DNA from: Acheta domesticus
Lineage: Eukaryota > Arthropoda > Insecta > Orthoptera > Gryllidae
NCBI GenBank assembly: GCA_031308135.1
Contig: JAHLJT010009419.1
Location: 36,015,221 to 36,079,220, forward strand
Length of the DNA: 64,000 bases
Reading direction: 5' to 3'
Both the position numbers and the translations under genes were made by a program. Of this stretch, positions 44,990 to 56,018 are shown piece after piece. The notes under the pieces were generated by a model. The model saw nothing but the letters and a program-made list of their open reading frames with translations. It was not told the origin of the DNA and made no database searches. How positions within the stretch are numbered: the stretch's first letter is position 1; every line of letters begins with the position of its first letter.

Positions 44990-45850
44990 GGCTACTTTAC
45001 ATGAAGCAACCCGGTCATTTTAAAAAATTGTCAAATGCGACTCCATATTAATTCTTTAAATTTTTGTAAGAATAGGATAAAGTTCACTTATAAAGGTGGC
45101 ATAGGTCTGATTTTCACGGTTAACTCTGAATTTGTTATTATTGTGAAAGCATGAATTTACAACGGCGGTTTCCTACAACTACAAAATTGAAGATATAGAT
45201 TTTTCCTTCAAATAAATTTTATTGCCCATAATTATTCCTTTCATTAAGGTCAAGTACGTTTTTTGAAAATTTTAGCAGTTTTCGCGCTATATTGGGTGCA
45301 ATATGTGCAATTAAAAAAATATTTTGATAGTGCTAATTGCCATTTTTAATATGACGTTAAATTTATTTTGGAGTATTTTTTCGTTTTTTCAAAAATTACA
45401 CAAATGTAATTTTTTTGTAAGATCTCTCACACCGTTAATGTGCACATTTCCAGCAATTTGTAAACATTATTGTATTAGTGAGTTCATGTACTTTAAATGA
45501 TTTCTAATGATGTTTTTCGATAATTTTCTATGAAAAAGTGCTTCAGAGTTCCCATTTACAGTAGCGTTTAAACGTAAATGCGTAAATGCAATTTTCTTAA
45601 AAACGGCTCCAAATTTTTCAAAGAAAATTTCTATTAAGACTACGTTTTACTGTTCTTGAATATTCTTAAAATAATATTTCCGTTCTACTATTTGGAAACC
45701 GAAAAATTAAGAAAATGTCAAAAATGTGTACTTTGGGCGGCGATAGATGGCATCTGGCAAGAGAATGTGGTAAGTCCGAATAGCTAGCCGAGACCAAAGC
45801 AAAAGAAAACGAATACGGATAAGTGTGTGACATTCTGTAGCATCACTAGT
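44990..45850 (+). repeat. AT-rich 1.5-kb repeat family, partial copy 4
   Basis: Central and 3' parts in + orientation, ending GTGTGTGACATTCTGTAGCA followed by TCACTAG and T. The 5' palindrome is missing. Confidence 0.75.
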
Positions 45851-46298
45851 TTTCTATATTTGGGAACAGGATTTTTTCACTTTTTCGTTACCGAGGACTT
45901 TTTTATTACACCTGTGCGTAGTGGGTTGTTTAGACTGACTGAGGAACAAAAGTTAAACAGACAAGCAATGTCTACATCACTGCAGCAACTGGTAGGGTAT
46001 CACGTTCAAGAACATCGTTTCCGTCACGTCGACTGGCTTCGGACGAAGAGTTACCCGCCTGAATACAATAATTCTTCCGTTGGCAACTGCAAACATTTAT
46101 CTCAAGGCATTGACTATCCTCTCGCAGTAGAAGAAATTTATAAAGCGTTATGGTGATTGCTTTTAAAATAATAAACACCTTACTTTTTCTCCATCTGCGT
46201 CGTTTTTATTTGACTGACCCTAATATTTACAGGGCTTAACTGCTGAAATAATAAGTGTTGACTGAGTACTACGTAAATAAATGTACGACTTTTTACAG
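45851..46298. other. Intron sequence before GPCR exon 2
   Basis: A 109-codon + frame (45827-46156) runs through this part, but I recognise no domain in it. It begins inside the repeat's 3' end. The last 20 bases before 46299 hold the acceptor (TTTTTACAG). Confidence 0.4.
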
Positions 46299-46377
46299 CT
46301 TACGTCATCTACTACTTCCTTGTGGCCGGCGCCTTCTGGCTGAACGTTATCTCTGTCAATATGGCAGAAGGCTTTAG
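46299..46377 (+). CDS. Methuselah-like GPCR exon: TM3
   Basis: Short exon between TTTTTACAG and GTGAGT. With the one base left over from the previous exon it reads A-YVIYYFLVAGAFWLNVISVNMAEGF and leaves two bases (phase 2). The pattern YYF...FFWLNV is the hallmark of TM3 in methuselah-type receptors. The phase match with 21827 and the family similarity make the assignment firm, even though the exon is only 79 bases and is separated by 24.5 kb of transposon-rich intron. Confidence 0.85.
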
Positions 46378-46629
46378 GTGAGTTAGCGTTCATAAGGTTT
46401 TAAAATGAAACATCCACTTTTCTTGTTCTTTATCATAGGTCTAAAAATTTTGTTTGGTTTTGAAATGAAACTAGGGGTGCTACAAGACACCAAAATTTCT
46501 CACATTATATGTAGTTTGCAGTTTTTTGAAAATTCAGAGCGAGCAAGTATTGTTGGACCTACCCTGTTTACGTAAGGGTAAATTGCAATATCTGAAAACA
46601 ATTTGTAGTCGCTTTAGTGGAGATCTTAT

Positions 46630-47400
46630 TTTTATTACTTTCCCGTATACGTACGTATATACGGAATAATATAGTGTAGGGAAAGTTATATAATACTGCG
46701 CGGAAAAACTGCGGATTTTTGACATAAAAACTCTTATTACAGGTAACGAAAAAAGTAACTGGTGACGAAAAAGTGGATAAATCCAGTTGCTAAACTTAGA
46801 AAAAAGATCCTCTAACACGTGGTGCAGCAAGAATCTACGATTTATGGCTCCTTGATGCCGAAAAATCGATTGACGGCAGAACGTCGGTCCGCCCGTCTGT
46901 GAACAACGCTAGCGACTAAACCGCTCAGCCGATTTTCACCAAAATTTATACTCCCCTATCGATTTGGTTGATATCGAGGAACCTGGAATTTGAAACTGGT
47001 ATTTTAATTTTGGCGGGTACTTTACATGACGCCCCTGGGACATTTTCAAAATTTTCAAAAAAATGGCGCCAACAATTTTGATTAGAGTTTCTTGTTGAAT
47101 AGGTCAGTAGGTACATTGTCTGAAGCTCATTTAAGAGAATGGCATAGGTCTGACGTTGGTTGAAAACTCTGATTTGTTTAAAAATTGAAAACATTTGAAT
47201 TTTTTTCGGCGTATTCCTACTACGATTATGAACTTATGGTTTCTTTCTTAATGAAATATGTTCATAACAAACAGATGTTCAAATAAGATCCTGTTCAATT
47301 TTTCAAAAACTGAAGTATATTTTGCAAACTTTTGTGTCATACAGGCATTTTGTATTTTCTTTAAACCATTTTTCTTAAAAACCGCATATTTTGTTTATTA
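46630..47400 (+). repeat. AT-rich 1.5-kb repeat family, partial copy 5
   Basis: 5' half, beginning TTTTTATTACTTTCCCGTAT and the palindrome GTATACGTACGTATA. It includes an inverted GGGAAAGT about 40 bases inside the end, so the end can fold back. Confidence 0.75.
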
Positions 47401-47624
47401 AATTGGGACTTCAGATAGTATAAAGGAAGCTTAAGAGAATGATGCAGGTTTCATGTTCGTTGAAATGTCTCATTTTGCAAAAATTATAAAACTGGTGGTG
47501 TTACAACAGCATATATTTTCCCGAATGATTGGAAGCAGTTATTTAGAATTGAAATATTGCACTTTCTGCCCTACTAAGATCTTAGCTACTTCAAAACGTC
47601 CATTTCAACCAAGAAGCGATCAAC
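47401..47624. other. Spacer without recognised feature
   Basis: No gene or repeat end recognised; possibly a diverged continuation of the repeat on its left. Confidence 0.3.
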
Positions 47625-47878
47625 TACTGTGTAAGATATAAAGGTGTGTTAACTAGCCGCCTTTCAGGCAAATTTTCTGAACCCAGTTTGAGACTAGTTG
47701 TTCGTAAGTTTAGTTTCTGTCGTAATTTAGTAGTCTTAAACTGTGGCTGTTACACATTACGCGACCAATCACGATCTTGCCCAAATGAGACCCTAAGATC
47801 GCAGCACTTATTGTATATGCGATAACTGTGAGAACTAGCCTCACGTAAGCTTCAGTTTTAGACTGGGAGTGAACACAT

Positions 47879-47934
<56 letters not shown>

Positions 47935-47940
47935 CACAGA
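47625..47940 (-). mobile_element. MITE copy with an (AT)n microsatellite in its inverted end
   Basis: The left end CTGTGTAAGATATAAAGGTG and the inner block GAACTAGCCTCACGTAAGC, TTCAGTTTTAGACTGGGAG match the MITE at 1439-1740. The right end should read ACACACCTATATATCTTACA; here it reads AACACATTG, a pure (AT) run (47881-47932), then AACACAG. No target duplication is visible. The - strand Tyr/Ile-rich frame is the microsatellite. Confidence 0.65.
47881..47932. repeat. (AT)n microsatellite
   Basis: Fifty-two bases of uninterrupted AT repeat. Confidence 0.98.
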
Positions 47941-48144
47941 ACAATGACACATAATTCACAGAAATTCGTGAAAGCGGAACGGAATTCAATTGATGCGTTC
48001 CCTGCATTGTCGATACTCCCTTAAAGAGCTAAAGAAAAACTAACTCGAATTTTCAAAAAGAATTAATCATGATCTTATTTGAAGATATATTTTTTATAAA
48101 TACATTTCATGGAGAAATCCATCTATCCTCGCCCTAAGTAAATT

Positions 48145-49580
48145 TCTTTTGACATTTTCTTAATTTTTCGGTTTCCTAATGGTAAACAAAAATATTAATT
48201 TTAGAATATTACAGAACGCAAAACCCTCGTCCTCGTCCTAAAAGGCAATTTCCTTTTAAAAATGTGTAGTGTTTTTAGGAAAATGACCTTTAAGCTCTAC
48301 TAAAAATGCGAAATTTAAAGCTATTTTCCCAGAACATTTTTGGGTTTTCAAAAATCTTCATTTGAAGTCATTTGAAGCACTTACATTCACAAATAGGATA
48401 TTGTTTACAAATTGCAGGTAATGTGTATATTAAAGATTTGAGAATCTGTCAAAAAATTATATTTCTGTAATTTTTGAAAAAACAAAAAAATCCGAAAATG
48501 AACTTTACGGCATATTAAAGAGTGCAATTAGTACTATTCGTTCCAAAAGTATGAAGAGAAAAATTTGGAGTCATGTATGAGAAAATGGCGTTTGAGCGTT
48601 TCTGAAAATGGTGAATTTTGAGCTAGATTTCACACAAAAGGTTGGATTCTCGAGAAACTTTATTTAAAGCTCATGTACTCATAAATATAATAATGTCAAC
48701 AAATCACCGCTAAATTAAAAATTAACGACGTAAGAGGCAAGTCAAAAAAATTACATTTTTGCAATTATTGAAAAAAAACAACAAAAGAATAGAGCAATAT
48801 GGCGTTTATGTCATCTCATAGAGTACATTTAGTACTATCCCTATCAAAAGTGTAAAGAAAAATCGTGAGCCGTTTTTGAGAAAATCCTGTTTTTGTTATT
48901 TTTAAAAACTCTCAAACAATATTGTGCAAAAACTACTACAAGTTTTAAAAAAATCTGCATGACCGTAATGAAAGGACTTACTTTGGAGAAGAAATTTTAT
49001 TTGGAGGAAAAATCTGTATCTGCAATTTTATTGTTGGAGGAAGACGCCGACAATAATTTAAACTTTTGCAATTTGTGAAAATTCAAAGTATTCAACCCAC
49101 ATGAGATCTAAGCCATTCTCTTAAATGACTTAAGACTATCCAACAAAAAAATTTAGTCAAAATTGTTGGTGCCATTCTTTTTTGAAAATTCTCAAAATCT
49201 CCCAAGGGCTTAATATAAAGTACCCTTCTAAATTAAAATATCGGTTTCAAATTCAAGAGGCCGCGAGATGATTTAGATCGATCACGGAGTATCAATTTTG
49301 GAGAAGATCGGCTGAACGGTTTAGTCGCTAACGTTGTTTACAGACGGACAGACGTTTTGCTTTCAATTGATTTTTCGGTATCAAGGACCCACAAAAGAGG
49401 GATTCTGGATACACCACGTGTTAGGGGATTTTTTTCTTAATTTAGTAACTGGTTTCATCCACTTTTTCGTTATCAGCACCCGGCAATGATTTTTTTCCGC
49501 CGAAAATCCGCCGTTTTTTTCGCGCATCATTACGTAACTTTCCCTATACTACATATATACGTACGTATACAGGAAAGTAA
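48145..49580 (-). repeat. AT-rich 1.5-kb repeat family, copy 6
   Basis: Nearly full length, reversed. It starts with ATTTTTCGGTTTCCTAATGG and ends ATATACGTACGTATACAGGA followed by AAGTAAAAAT. The + frame at 48893-49078 has no motif. Confidence 0.8.
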
Positions 49581-50099
49581 AAATGTATAATGTCTTCTTA
49601 AATGCCTATTTTACACTTTTAAATGCATATTTTACATTTTATGTACCAATTTTGCCTGCCTATTTCTACAGTTTTTTGTGCCTATAAAGTTGCAGCTTAG
49701 TCATAATACATATTAATGTTGAGGGTTTAGTGTCATCGCAGTGTATTATTTATGTTGCTATTTTATTTCATGCGTATCTTTTGAAATAATTTTATTACTG
49801 AAATCTTTCGAATGCTGTTTCTGGTTGCGAAAATTTCCATTACTTTTGTGTATCTTATATCAATTTAAATTGCCAAAAGTGAAAACGCTAAAAGATACGT
49901 AAGTATTTCAGAAACGTACGTTGACAGTCATTGATGAAACTATAATTTGCTTTCATCATTTTTGTATCGTTTGTAGTTAAAATATTTTGTTTAGTCAAGC
50001 TATTGCTTTCCCTGCTTCAAAGTACTTGAAGGAATGCTTCACATAATGCTTGAAGTAAAGGCAAATTTAAATTTTTGTTCTCAAAACTTGATGCATTTT
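49581..50099. other. AT-rich spacer without a recognised gene
   Basis: Nothing supported. Confidence 0.35.
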
Positions 50100-50461
50100 T
50101 TTTCTTGTAAGAATAAACTGCACTTAGAAAGGCGGCGTAGGTCCAATTTTCACAGTTAACACAGAATTTTTAATAATGACGTAGTTTGAATTTATAACGG
50201 CAACTTCCTACAACTATGATATTGAAGATAGAACTTTTTCCTTCAAATGAAATTTGTTGTTCATAATTATATATTTCATTAAAGTCTTGTATATATTTTG
50301 AATATGTTATTAGTTTTCGCGGAATAATTTCGTGAAATATATGCAATTTCAAATAATTACAGAAACAAATTTTCTGAAGAACGGCTCCAATTTTTTTTAA
50401 CTTCTGGTAGGCATAATGCCTTATGTACTCTATGAGATGTCATAAACGCCCAATTGTTCTA
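50100..50461 (+). repeat. AT-rich 1.5-kb repeat, copy 7, left part
   Basis: Central part of the family in + orientation. It is interrupted at 50461 by the I-like LINE and resumes at 56316. Confidence 0.75.
50450..50461. repeat. Target-site duplication of the I-like LINE, left copy
   Basis: CCAATTGTTCTA, identical to 56304-56315. Confidence 0.9.
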
Positions 50462-51028
50462 CCCGTCGAGGTGGGTTGGTCCACGTCCTGACGGGGGGAT
50501 GCAGAGAAGGCTCTCAAGTGTTCCTTTCTCCATTTTTTTTCATCGTCTTGCTTTTCATTTCATGTCACGTATATTCTTTTCACTCCTTTTTCTTCCTCAC
50601 TGGCCTTCTCTGTATGCTGAACGCCCACCCATGTGTTTGCCGTGCATGGCGACCCGTGTCGGAGGGAATGTGTGTCCTGGCAGTTGAGAGACCTGTTTGT
50701 TTCCCAACTAGTCCTGGTGCTGTTTTTTTTGGCTTGCACTAAGGGGTACGTCTACGTATTTTTGGGGAACATTCCTTGTAGGTGTCAATACACTCGCTTT
50801 GGCCTCGGACTCTTCTAGACGGGCGGTCGGGAGCTAACCCACTCCCGATCAATCGGCTCGGACTAGGTCTTGCACTGAACTCCAGGGTGAGCGGGGGGAT
50901 CCACGGCGGTGCAGCGCTGTGACATTCCCCTACTATATCTTCGTGTCAGCCCTGGCACCCCAGTGGGGTGTCCCCTTGTTGGACTCCATGGTGGGTGGGG
51001 AGCACGGAGATGAATTTATATCCATCTC

Positions 51029-52327
51029 ATGGATACTCAACAACCCCCCCTGCCCTCTTCTGCAAGGAAGAGGAGATGTGACAGAACAGTTGATCTAAAT
51101 AGCTTCTTCCTCCGGGAAGAAGATAAACCAAGAAAGCCTCGGTTTCTGTTGATGTCTTGCTCGGAAACTGAAAAAACTTTCAAAAGTGTTAGTGCGGTCC
51201 GCCTTGCGCGAGCAATTGAGGAGAGTTTTGGAAAGCTTCAAGCGGTCGTGCGACAAAGAAATGGTACAATTCTCTTTGAAGCACGCACCGACGAACAAAT
51301 AGGAAAGATTTTAAAAACTGAACAGATTGCCGGCCTCCAAGTGGAAGTGACCACTCACCCTACACTTAACCTATGTAAGGGAGTGGTCAACCATGAAGAC
51401 TTTGCGACTGAAAACGAGGATGAACTTCTTTCCTTTTTCAAGAGCTACGGTGTAACGGAGGTGTACAGGATCAGGAGGAAGGAGAATGGGAATGAGATCC
51501 CCACTTCTACCTTGATCCTGACGTTTAATCTCCCTTCTCTCCCAGAGTATGTTAGCTGTGGTTATTATAACCTTCGCGTGCGGCAGTATGTGCCGAACCC
51601 CCTGCGCTGCTTTAAGTGTCAGAGGTTCGGTCATACACAACAAAGGTGCATGGCCGTAAGCCCTGCTTGCGCAAAGTGCGGTAATTCCGCGCACGATCCC
51701 AACCCTTGTTCATCACCAGCCCGCTGTGTAAATTGTGAAGGAGACCATGCGGCCAACTCCAACAAGTGCCCCACATATCTGAGAGAGAGGGAGATTCAAA
51801 GGATTAGGGTGACGGAGAAGGTATCTTTTCCGGAAGCGAAACGCCGATACCTGGTTAAGAACCCTGTGGATCTCAGGCGTTCTTTTTCTAGCACTCTAGC
51901 GAACACTGTCAAAGCGACGAGCATTCAGTCCTCTCGTGCTACTCCCCCAGTAGCGAACTTTTGTTGCCAGGTATCCCCAGTGGACTTCCCTGAGGAGACA
52001 TCGCCTCTGCAAGGTGGGAAAATAATAATCCCCACAAAATTCAAGACACCACCCAAGAAGACAACAAAGACAAAGACAGAACAAGAATCCACTTCTCAGC
52101 CGCGCAAGAAGGCTGATGTCACTCGGCCTGCTGGCCTGGACAAGAAAAACGATAGATCCTCCAAACTCCGACCACCTACCCCGACTCCTGAAACTCGCTC
52201 TGAGCGATCTCTCAGCCTGTCGAGCAGTGGTCAGGATGAGTCTGCCTCGGAGGAAACTTCAGCCGGGGTGGACACTCGCTCCTTCGGGCGGCAGAGGCGA
52301 AAAAAGGAAAAGAAGAAATCCTCTTAA
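51029..52327 (+). CDS. LINE ORF1: gag-like RNA-binding protein
   Basis: 432 codons from an ATG at 51029 to TAA at 52325. The N-terminal 190 residues contain a probable RNA-recognition-like core (SAVRLARAIEESFGKLQAVV, GLQVEVTTHPTLNLCKGVV, FFKSYGVTEVYRIRRKENGN). Three zinc knuckles follow at about residues 194-248: CFKCQRFGHTQQRC, CAKCGNSAHDPNPC and CVNCEGDHAANSNKC. The rest is a basic, Ser/Thr/Pro-rich tail ending in RRKKEKKKSS. ORF1 proteins of LINEs coat the element RNA. The frame is uninterrupted, so the protein may still be made. ORF2 opens only a few bases after its stop. Confidence 0.9.
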   Translation: MDTQQPPLPSSARKRRCDRTVDLNSFFLREEDKPRKPRFLLMSCSETEKTFKSVSAVRLARAIEESFGKLQAVVRQRNGTILFEARTDEQIGKILKTEQIAGLQVEVTTHPTLNLCKGVVNHEDFATENEDELLSFFKSYGVTEVYRIRRKENGNEIPTSTLILTFNLPSLPEYVSCGYYNLRVRQYVPNPLRCFKCQRFGHTQQRCMAVSPACAKCGNSAHDPNPCSSPARCVNCEGDHAANSNKCPTYLREREIQRIRVTEKVSFPEAKRRYLVKNPVDLRRSFSSTLANTVKATSIQSSRATPPVANFCCQVSPVDFPEETSPLQGGKIIIPTKFKTPPKKTTKTKTEQESTSQPRKKADVTRPAGLDKKNDRSSKLRPPTPTPETRSERSLSLSSSGQDESASEETSAGVDTRSFGRQRRKKEKKKSS

Positions 52328-52335
52328 CTTTTTAA

Positions 52336-53820
52336 ACAACGGCTCTCCTATCCTGGAATCTGAACGGATTTTCTCTCCGACGGGACGAATTAAAACTCTT
52401 ATTGTCCCGTTATACACCATCAATTTTCTGCTTACAGGAAACGCATCTTTCTCCATCACGGTCCATACACTTTCGCGGTTTCACTCCTTATAGGGTTGAT
52501 GTCGATGACGGCCTTCGCGCTCACGGCGGAGTTACTACTTTGGTCCAGGATTCGCTGCATTCTGCGGAAATCCCTGTTCACACTGACCTTCAAACAGTTT
52601 GTGTGCGGGTATATCTGCCGTCCCTCTCACTCACCGTATGTAATGTCTATATTCCCCCAAGACAAACGGTGTCGGCTGATGACCTTCTAAGTCTAATAAA
52701 CCAATTGCCCACACCTTTCTTGGTTGTGGGTGATGTAAACGCCCACAGCCCTCTTTGGGGTTCCTCTCGTACGTGTCAAAGAGGTGCTATTTTGGAATCA
52801 GTCATCGACACCATGAATTTGGCTATTCTCAACACTGGGGAACCAACTCATTTTGCCGTAGCTACGAATTCTAGCACGGCTATTGATGTAGCCCTTTGCA
52901 GCTCCTCACTTGCTACTGCTATGCGGTGGACCATATTAGAAGACCTTTATGGAAGCGACCATTACCCCACGATTGTCCACATTGATCATCTTCGCCGTAG
53001 TTGTGCACGGCCCCCTCAATGGATCGTGCGACGAGCTGACTGGTCGACATTCCAGAATAATGTTAACCTATCAGACGGTCCCTTCGGAAATGTGGAGGAA
53101 ATGACAGAACATTTTAATAGCGCTGTACTCGCTGCCGCTTCCATCGCAATTCCGAAGGCAAGTGCTAAACCGCGACATCCTTTCGTTCCGTGGTGGAATG
53201 AGAACTGCTCGAGAGCGGTCAGTGCTCGAAAAAAGGCACTGGCACGCCTCAGACACTATCCAACAGTGGATAACTTAATCGAGTATAAAAGATGCAGGGC
53301 GAAGGCTAGAAGAACTATCTTAGAGAGCAAAAATGCATCGTGGAGAGCGTACGTTTCGTCTCTCAATTGTCACACGCCACCACGCCTGGTATGGAGGAAA
53401 ATTCGACAGATAAGAGGACACTCTTTACCAAATACGGTGCCAGGTCTCCTGAAAAACGGAGAAATTATTACATCCCCAGATATGATTGTAGAGGAACTCG
53501 CCGCGCACTATGAAGCCATGTCAAGTTCGGCGAACTACGCTCCTGACTTTCTTTTGATCAAAGAAAGGATGGAGAGCCGTCCGTTGGATTTCTTCTGCAG
53601 AGCGTGTGAAGATTACAACACACCTTTCTCCATATCGGAATTGCGCTCTGCTCTTGCATTGGCCAGACGAACTGCCCCAGGTCCTGATGAAATACACAAC
53701 CTAATGTTACAACATCTTCCTGATGTGGCGATGCAATTTCTCCTCCGCCTTTATAATCGCATCTGGGAAGAGCACACCATCCCTGCTGTATGGCGAGAAG
53801 CCATAGTTATCCAGCTCTGA
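52336..53820 (+). CDS. LINE ORF2, first frame: endonuclease and start of RT
   Basis: Open from 52336, just after a stop at 52333, to the stop at 53818; there is no ATG at its beginning. It reads SWNLNGFSLRRDEL, FCLQETHLSPSRSIHFRGFT, FLVVGDVNAHSPLWGS, IDVALCSSSLATAM and GSDHYPTIVH, so the catalytic Asn, Glu, Asp-x-Asn and Ser-Asp-His of an EEP endonuclease are all present (about residues 5-215). Then comes a linker with WWNENCSRAVSARKKALARL, and the entry to the reverse transcriptase: ALARRTAPGPDEIHNLMLQH and PAVWREAIVI. The frame ends at VIQL because one base is missing near 53812. Initiation may use reinitiation after ORF1; that is inference. Confidence 0.85.
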   Translation, partial: TTALLSWNLNGFSLRRDELKLLLSRYTPSIFCLQETHLSPSRSIHFRGFTPYRVDVDDGLRAHGGVTTLVQDSLHSAEIPVHTDLQTVCVRVYLPSLSLTVCNVYIPPRQTVSADDLLSLINQLPTPFLVVGDVNAHSPLWGSSRTCQRGAILESVIDTMNLAILNTGEPTHFAVATNSSTAIDVALCSSSLATAMRWTILEDLYGSDHYPTIVHIDHLRRSCARPPQWIVRRADWSTFQNNVNLSDGPFGNVEEMTEHFNSAVLAAASIAIPKASAKPRHPFVPWWNENCSRAVSARKKALARLRHYPTVDNLIEYKRCRAKARRTILESKNASWRAYVSSLNCHTPPRLVWRKIRQIRGHSLPNTVPGLLKNGEIITSPDMIVEELAAHYEAMSSSANYAPDFLLIKERMESRPLDFFCRACEDYNTPFSISELRSALALARRTAPGPDEIHNLMLQHLPDVAMQFLLRLYNRIWEEHTIPAVWREAIVIQL

Positions 53821-56018
53821 AGGAGGGAAAGGATCGGTCGCTGTCATCGAGCTACCGACCTCTCTCTCTCACCAGCTGCGTTTGCAAAGTGCTGGAACGG
53901 ATGGTAAACCAGCGCTTGGTGTGGACCTTGGAGTGCAGAAACCTACTGGCACCAATTCAGTGCGGTTTCAGGAAACACCGGTCTACCCTTGACCATCTCG
54001 TCGCTTTTGCAACGGAAATTTCAACCTCGTTCGTTCTGAGACAACACCTTGTCGCCGTACTATTCGATATAGAAAAGGCATATGACACCACTTGGAGGTA
54101 TGGCATTCTGCGAACCTTGCACTCGTGGGGATTCAGGGGGAAGCTCCCCTTATTCCTCCAAAATTTCTTATCGGACAGATCTTTCAGAGTTCGCATCGGT
54201 GACAAACTGTCTAACAGTCACCCCCTTGAAAACGGCATCCCCCAAGGCTCGGTACTAAGTGTCACTCTGTTTGCCATAGCCATCAATAGTATAGCGTCGG
54301 TCGTGAGGGAACCTGTGAAGGCATCGCTGTTTGTAGATGATTTTGCCATTTTTTGTTCATCCAGCAGCATAAGTGTGATCCAGAGGCAACTCCAACTGGT
54401 GCTCAACAAGCTGCATGAATGGAGCATGTCGACAGGTTTCAAGTTCTCACCTACTAAATGCACTGGACTGCACTTCTGCAGAATATACCATTTGCATAGC
54501 GATCCAATCCTGTACTTGGGAGGAAATCAGCTTCCATTCACTGACTCTGCCAGGTTTCTGGGGCTGACTTTTGACAAGTCCCTCACGTGGCGCTCTCATA
54601 TCCGCACATTGCAAACCAGATGCGTCTCCCCCCTCAATCTTCTTCGAATGCTTAGTGGCACTTCATGGGGAGCCGACCGCATTACCCTACTGCGGTTATA
54701 CAGAGCACTCATTCGCTCAGCATTGGATTACGGTAGTGAAGTGTATGGTTCTGCAGCTCCTTCCACCCTTCGACCTATCAACAGCATACACCACGCAGGT
54801 ATTCGCCTCTCAACAGGCGCGTATCGCACCAGCCGAATCGAGTGCATTCTAGCTGACGCTGGGGAGCCATCCTTAAAAATAAGGCGAGATATTCTATTAG
54901 CGTCTTATGGTGCTAAAGTGTCAGGTCTCTTTAATCATCCTTGTCGCCGAATAATCACTCGCCCAAAATATGAATCTTCTTATATTCTTCGAACATCGCT
55001 ACCCCAGCCCCCAGGCATTCGATTGCGAAATCTTTTGCGGGGACTTAATGTCGATCTTCCCACTCCTGTGAAACCCCCAAATGACCTGATTCCCCCCTGG
55101 AAACTCCTTCCCCCCAATATTGACCTCAGACTCTCCAATCTTCCCAAACAAAATACTAGTCCTCTGGTTTACCAGAAGCAGTTTCAGGATATGAGGGAAG
55201 CCTATCCGGATCATCTATTCTTGTACACGGACGGGTCATCGCACAATGACGCAGTGGCGTGTAGTTTTCATTGCATCTGGGCCACCAAATCATATCGTCT
55301 TCATTCACAGTGCAGTACATTCACAGCTGAAATGTATGCAATACTCAAAGCCCTAATGTACATCGAGTCAACGACGCTGCAGCGAGTAGTTCTCTGTTCT
55401 GATTCTCTCAGTTCTCTTCAGGCTGTCTCCCGGCCTTCGTCAGACTACCTGACAAAATCAGTTCAAAACCTGATTCATAGTCTCATGTCCCGCAACTATG
55501 ACCTGGTTCTTAGTTGGGTTCCAGGCCATGTGGGAATCACAGGGAATGAGCTGGCCGACCTGGCGGCGAAGTCTGCTACTCGTAATACTCGTATCGACGT
55601 TCCTGCTGTGCCATTGTCCGATGTTAAGGCTTACTTGAAACGATCTCTGTTTAGAGCGTGGCAAACAGAGTGGCACAATACCAATTTTAAACTAAGTGGG
55701 ATAAAGAATTCTGTAATTCCCTGGCGTTCCTCATCTCGCTCCTCTAGGCGTGAGGAAGTAATTTTAACTCGTCTTCGAATTGGACACTGCCATTTTTCCC
55801 ACGGTTTCCTCCTTCGAGGAGAAACTCCTCCCGTATGTGACTCATGCGGGACGGCTCTGTCTGTGGAACACGTCCTCCTGAACTGCAGGAAATATTTAGG
55901 CAACCGACGAAGACATGGCCTGGGCAACTCGCTAAGGGAGGTGCTCGGGGATGACGATTCCGCGCTCTCAAAAGTTTTTTGCTTCTTGAGGGAAAGCGGA
56001 ATATATAATCTTATTTGA
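53790..56018 (+). CDS. LINE ORF2, second frame: RT, RNase H, C-terminal zinc cluster
   Basis: 742 codons in the frame shifted relative to 52336-53820, ending with TGA at 56018. The real continuation starts at ALKEGKDR near 53808. Reverse transcriptase motifs are complete: RPLSLTSCVCKVLERMVNQR, FDIEKAYDTTWRYGIL (A), GIPQGSVLSVTLFAI (B), and FVDDFAIF (C). RNase H follows at about residues 475-600 with all four catalytic acidic positions: YTDGSS, TFTAEMYAIL, CSDSLSSL and GNELADLAAK. A C-x2-C...H-x4-C cluster (CDSCGTALSVEHVLLNC) lies near the end. The RT copies the element RNA at the nicked target and RNase H may remove the template. Confidence 0.88.
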   Translation: MARSHSYPALKEGKDRSLSSSYRPLSLTSCVCKVLERMVNQRLVWTLECRNLLAPIQCGFRKHRSTLDHLVAFATEISTSFVLRQHLVAVLFDIEKAYDTTWRYGILRTLHSWGFRGKLPLFLQNFLSDRSFRVRIGDKLSNSHPLENGIPQGSVLSVTLFAIAINSIASVVREPVKASLFVDDFAIFCSSSSISVIQRQLQLVLNKLHEWSMSTGFKFSPTKCTGLHFCRIYHLHSDPILYLGGNQLPFTDSARFLGLTFDKSLTWRSHIRTLQTRCVSPLNLLRMLSGTSWGADRITLLRLYRALIRSALDYGSEVYGSAAPSTLRPINSIHHAGIRLSTGAYRTSRIECILADAGEPSLKIRRDILLASYGAKVSGLFNHPCRRIITRPKYESSYILRTSLPQPPGIRLRNLLRGLNVDLPTPVKPPNDLIPPWKLLPPNIDLRLSNLPKQNTSPLVYQKQFQDMREAYPDHLFLYTDGSSHNDAVACSFHCIWATKSYRLHSQCSTFTAEMYAILKALMYIESTTLQRVVLCSDSLSSLQAVSRPSSDYLTKSVQNLIHSLMSRNYDLVLSWVPGHVGITGNELADLAAKSATRNTRIDVPAVPLSDVKAYLKRSLFRAWQTEWHNTNFKLSGIKNSVIPWRSSSRSSRREEVILTRLRIGHCHFSHGFLLRGETPPVCDSCGTALSVEHVLLNCRKYLGNRRRHGLGNSLREVLGDDDSALSKVFCFLRESGIYNLI

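Noticed and set aside
45827..46156. 109-codon + frame just before the TM3 exon
   Set aside because: No recognisable domain, begins inside the repeat end, and does not connect in phase to the exon at 46299.
47710..47952. 80-codon - frame with a Tyr-Ile repeat
   Set aside because: It is the translation of the (AT)n microsatellite.
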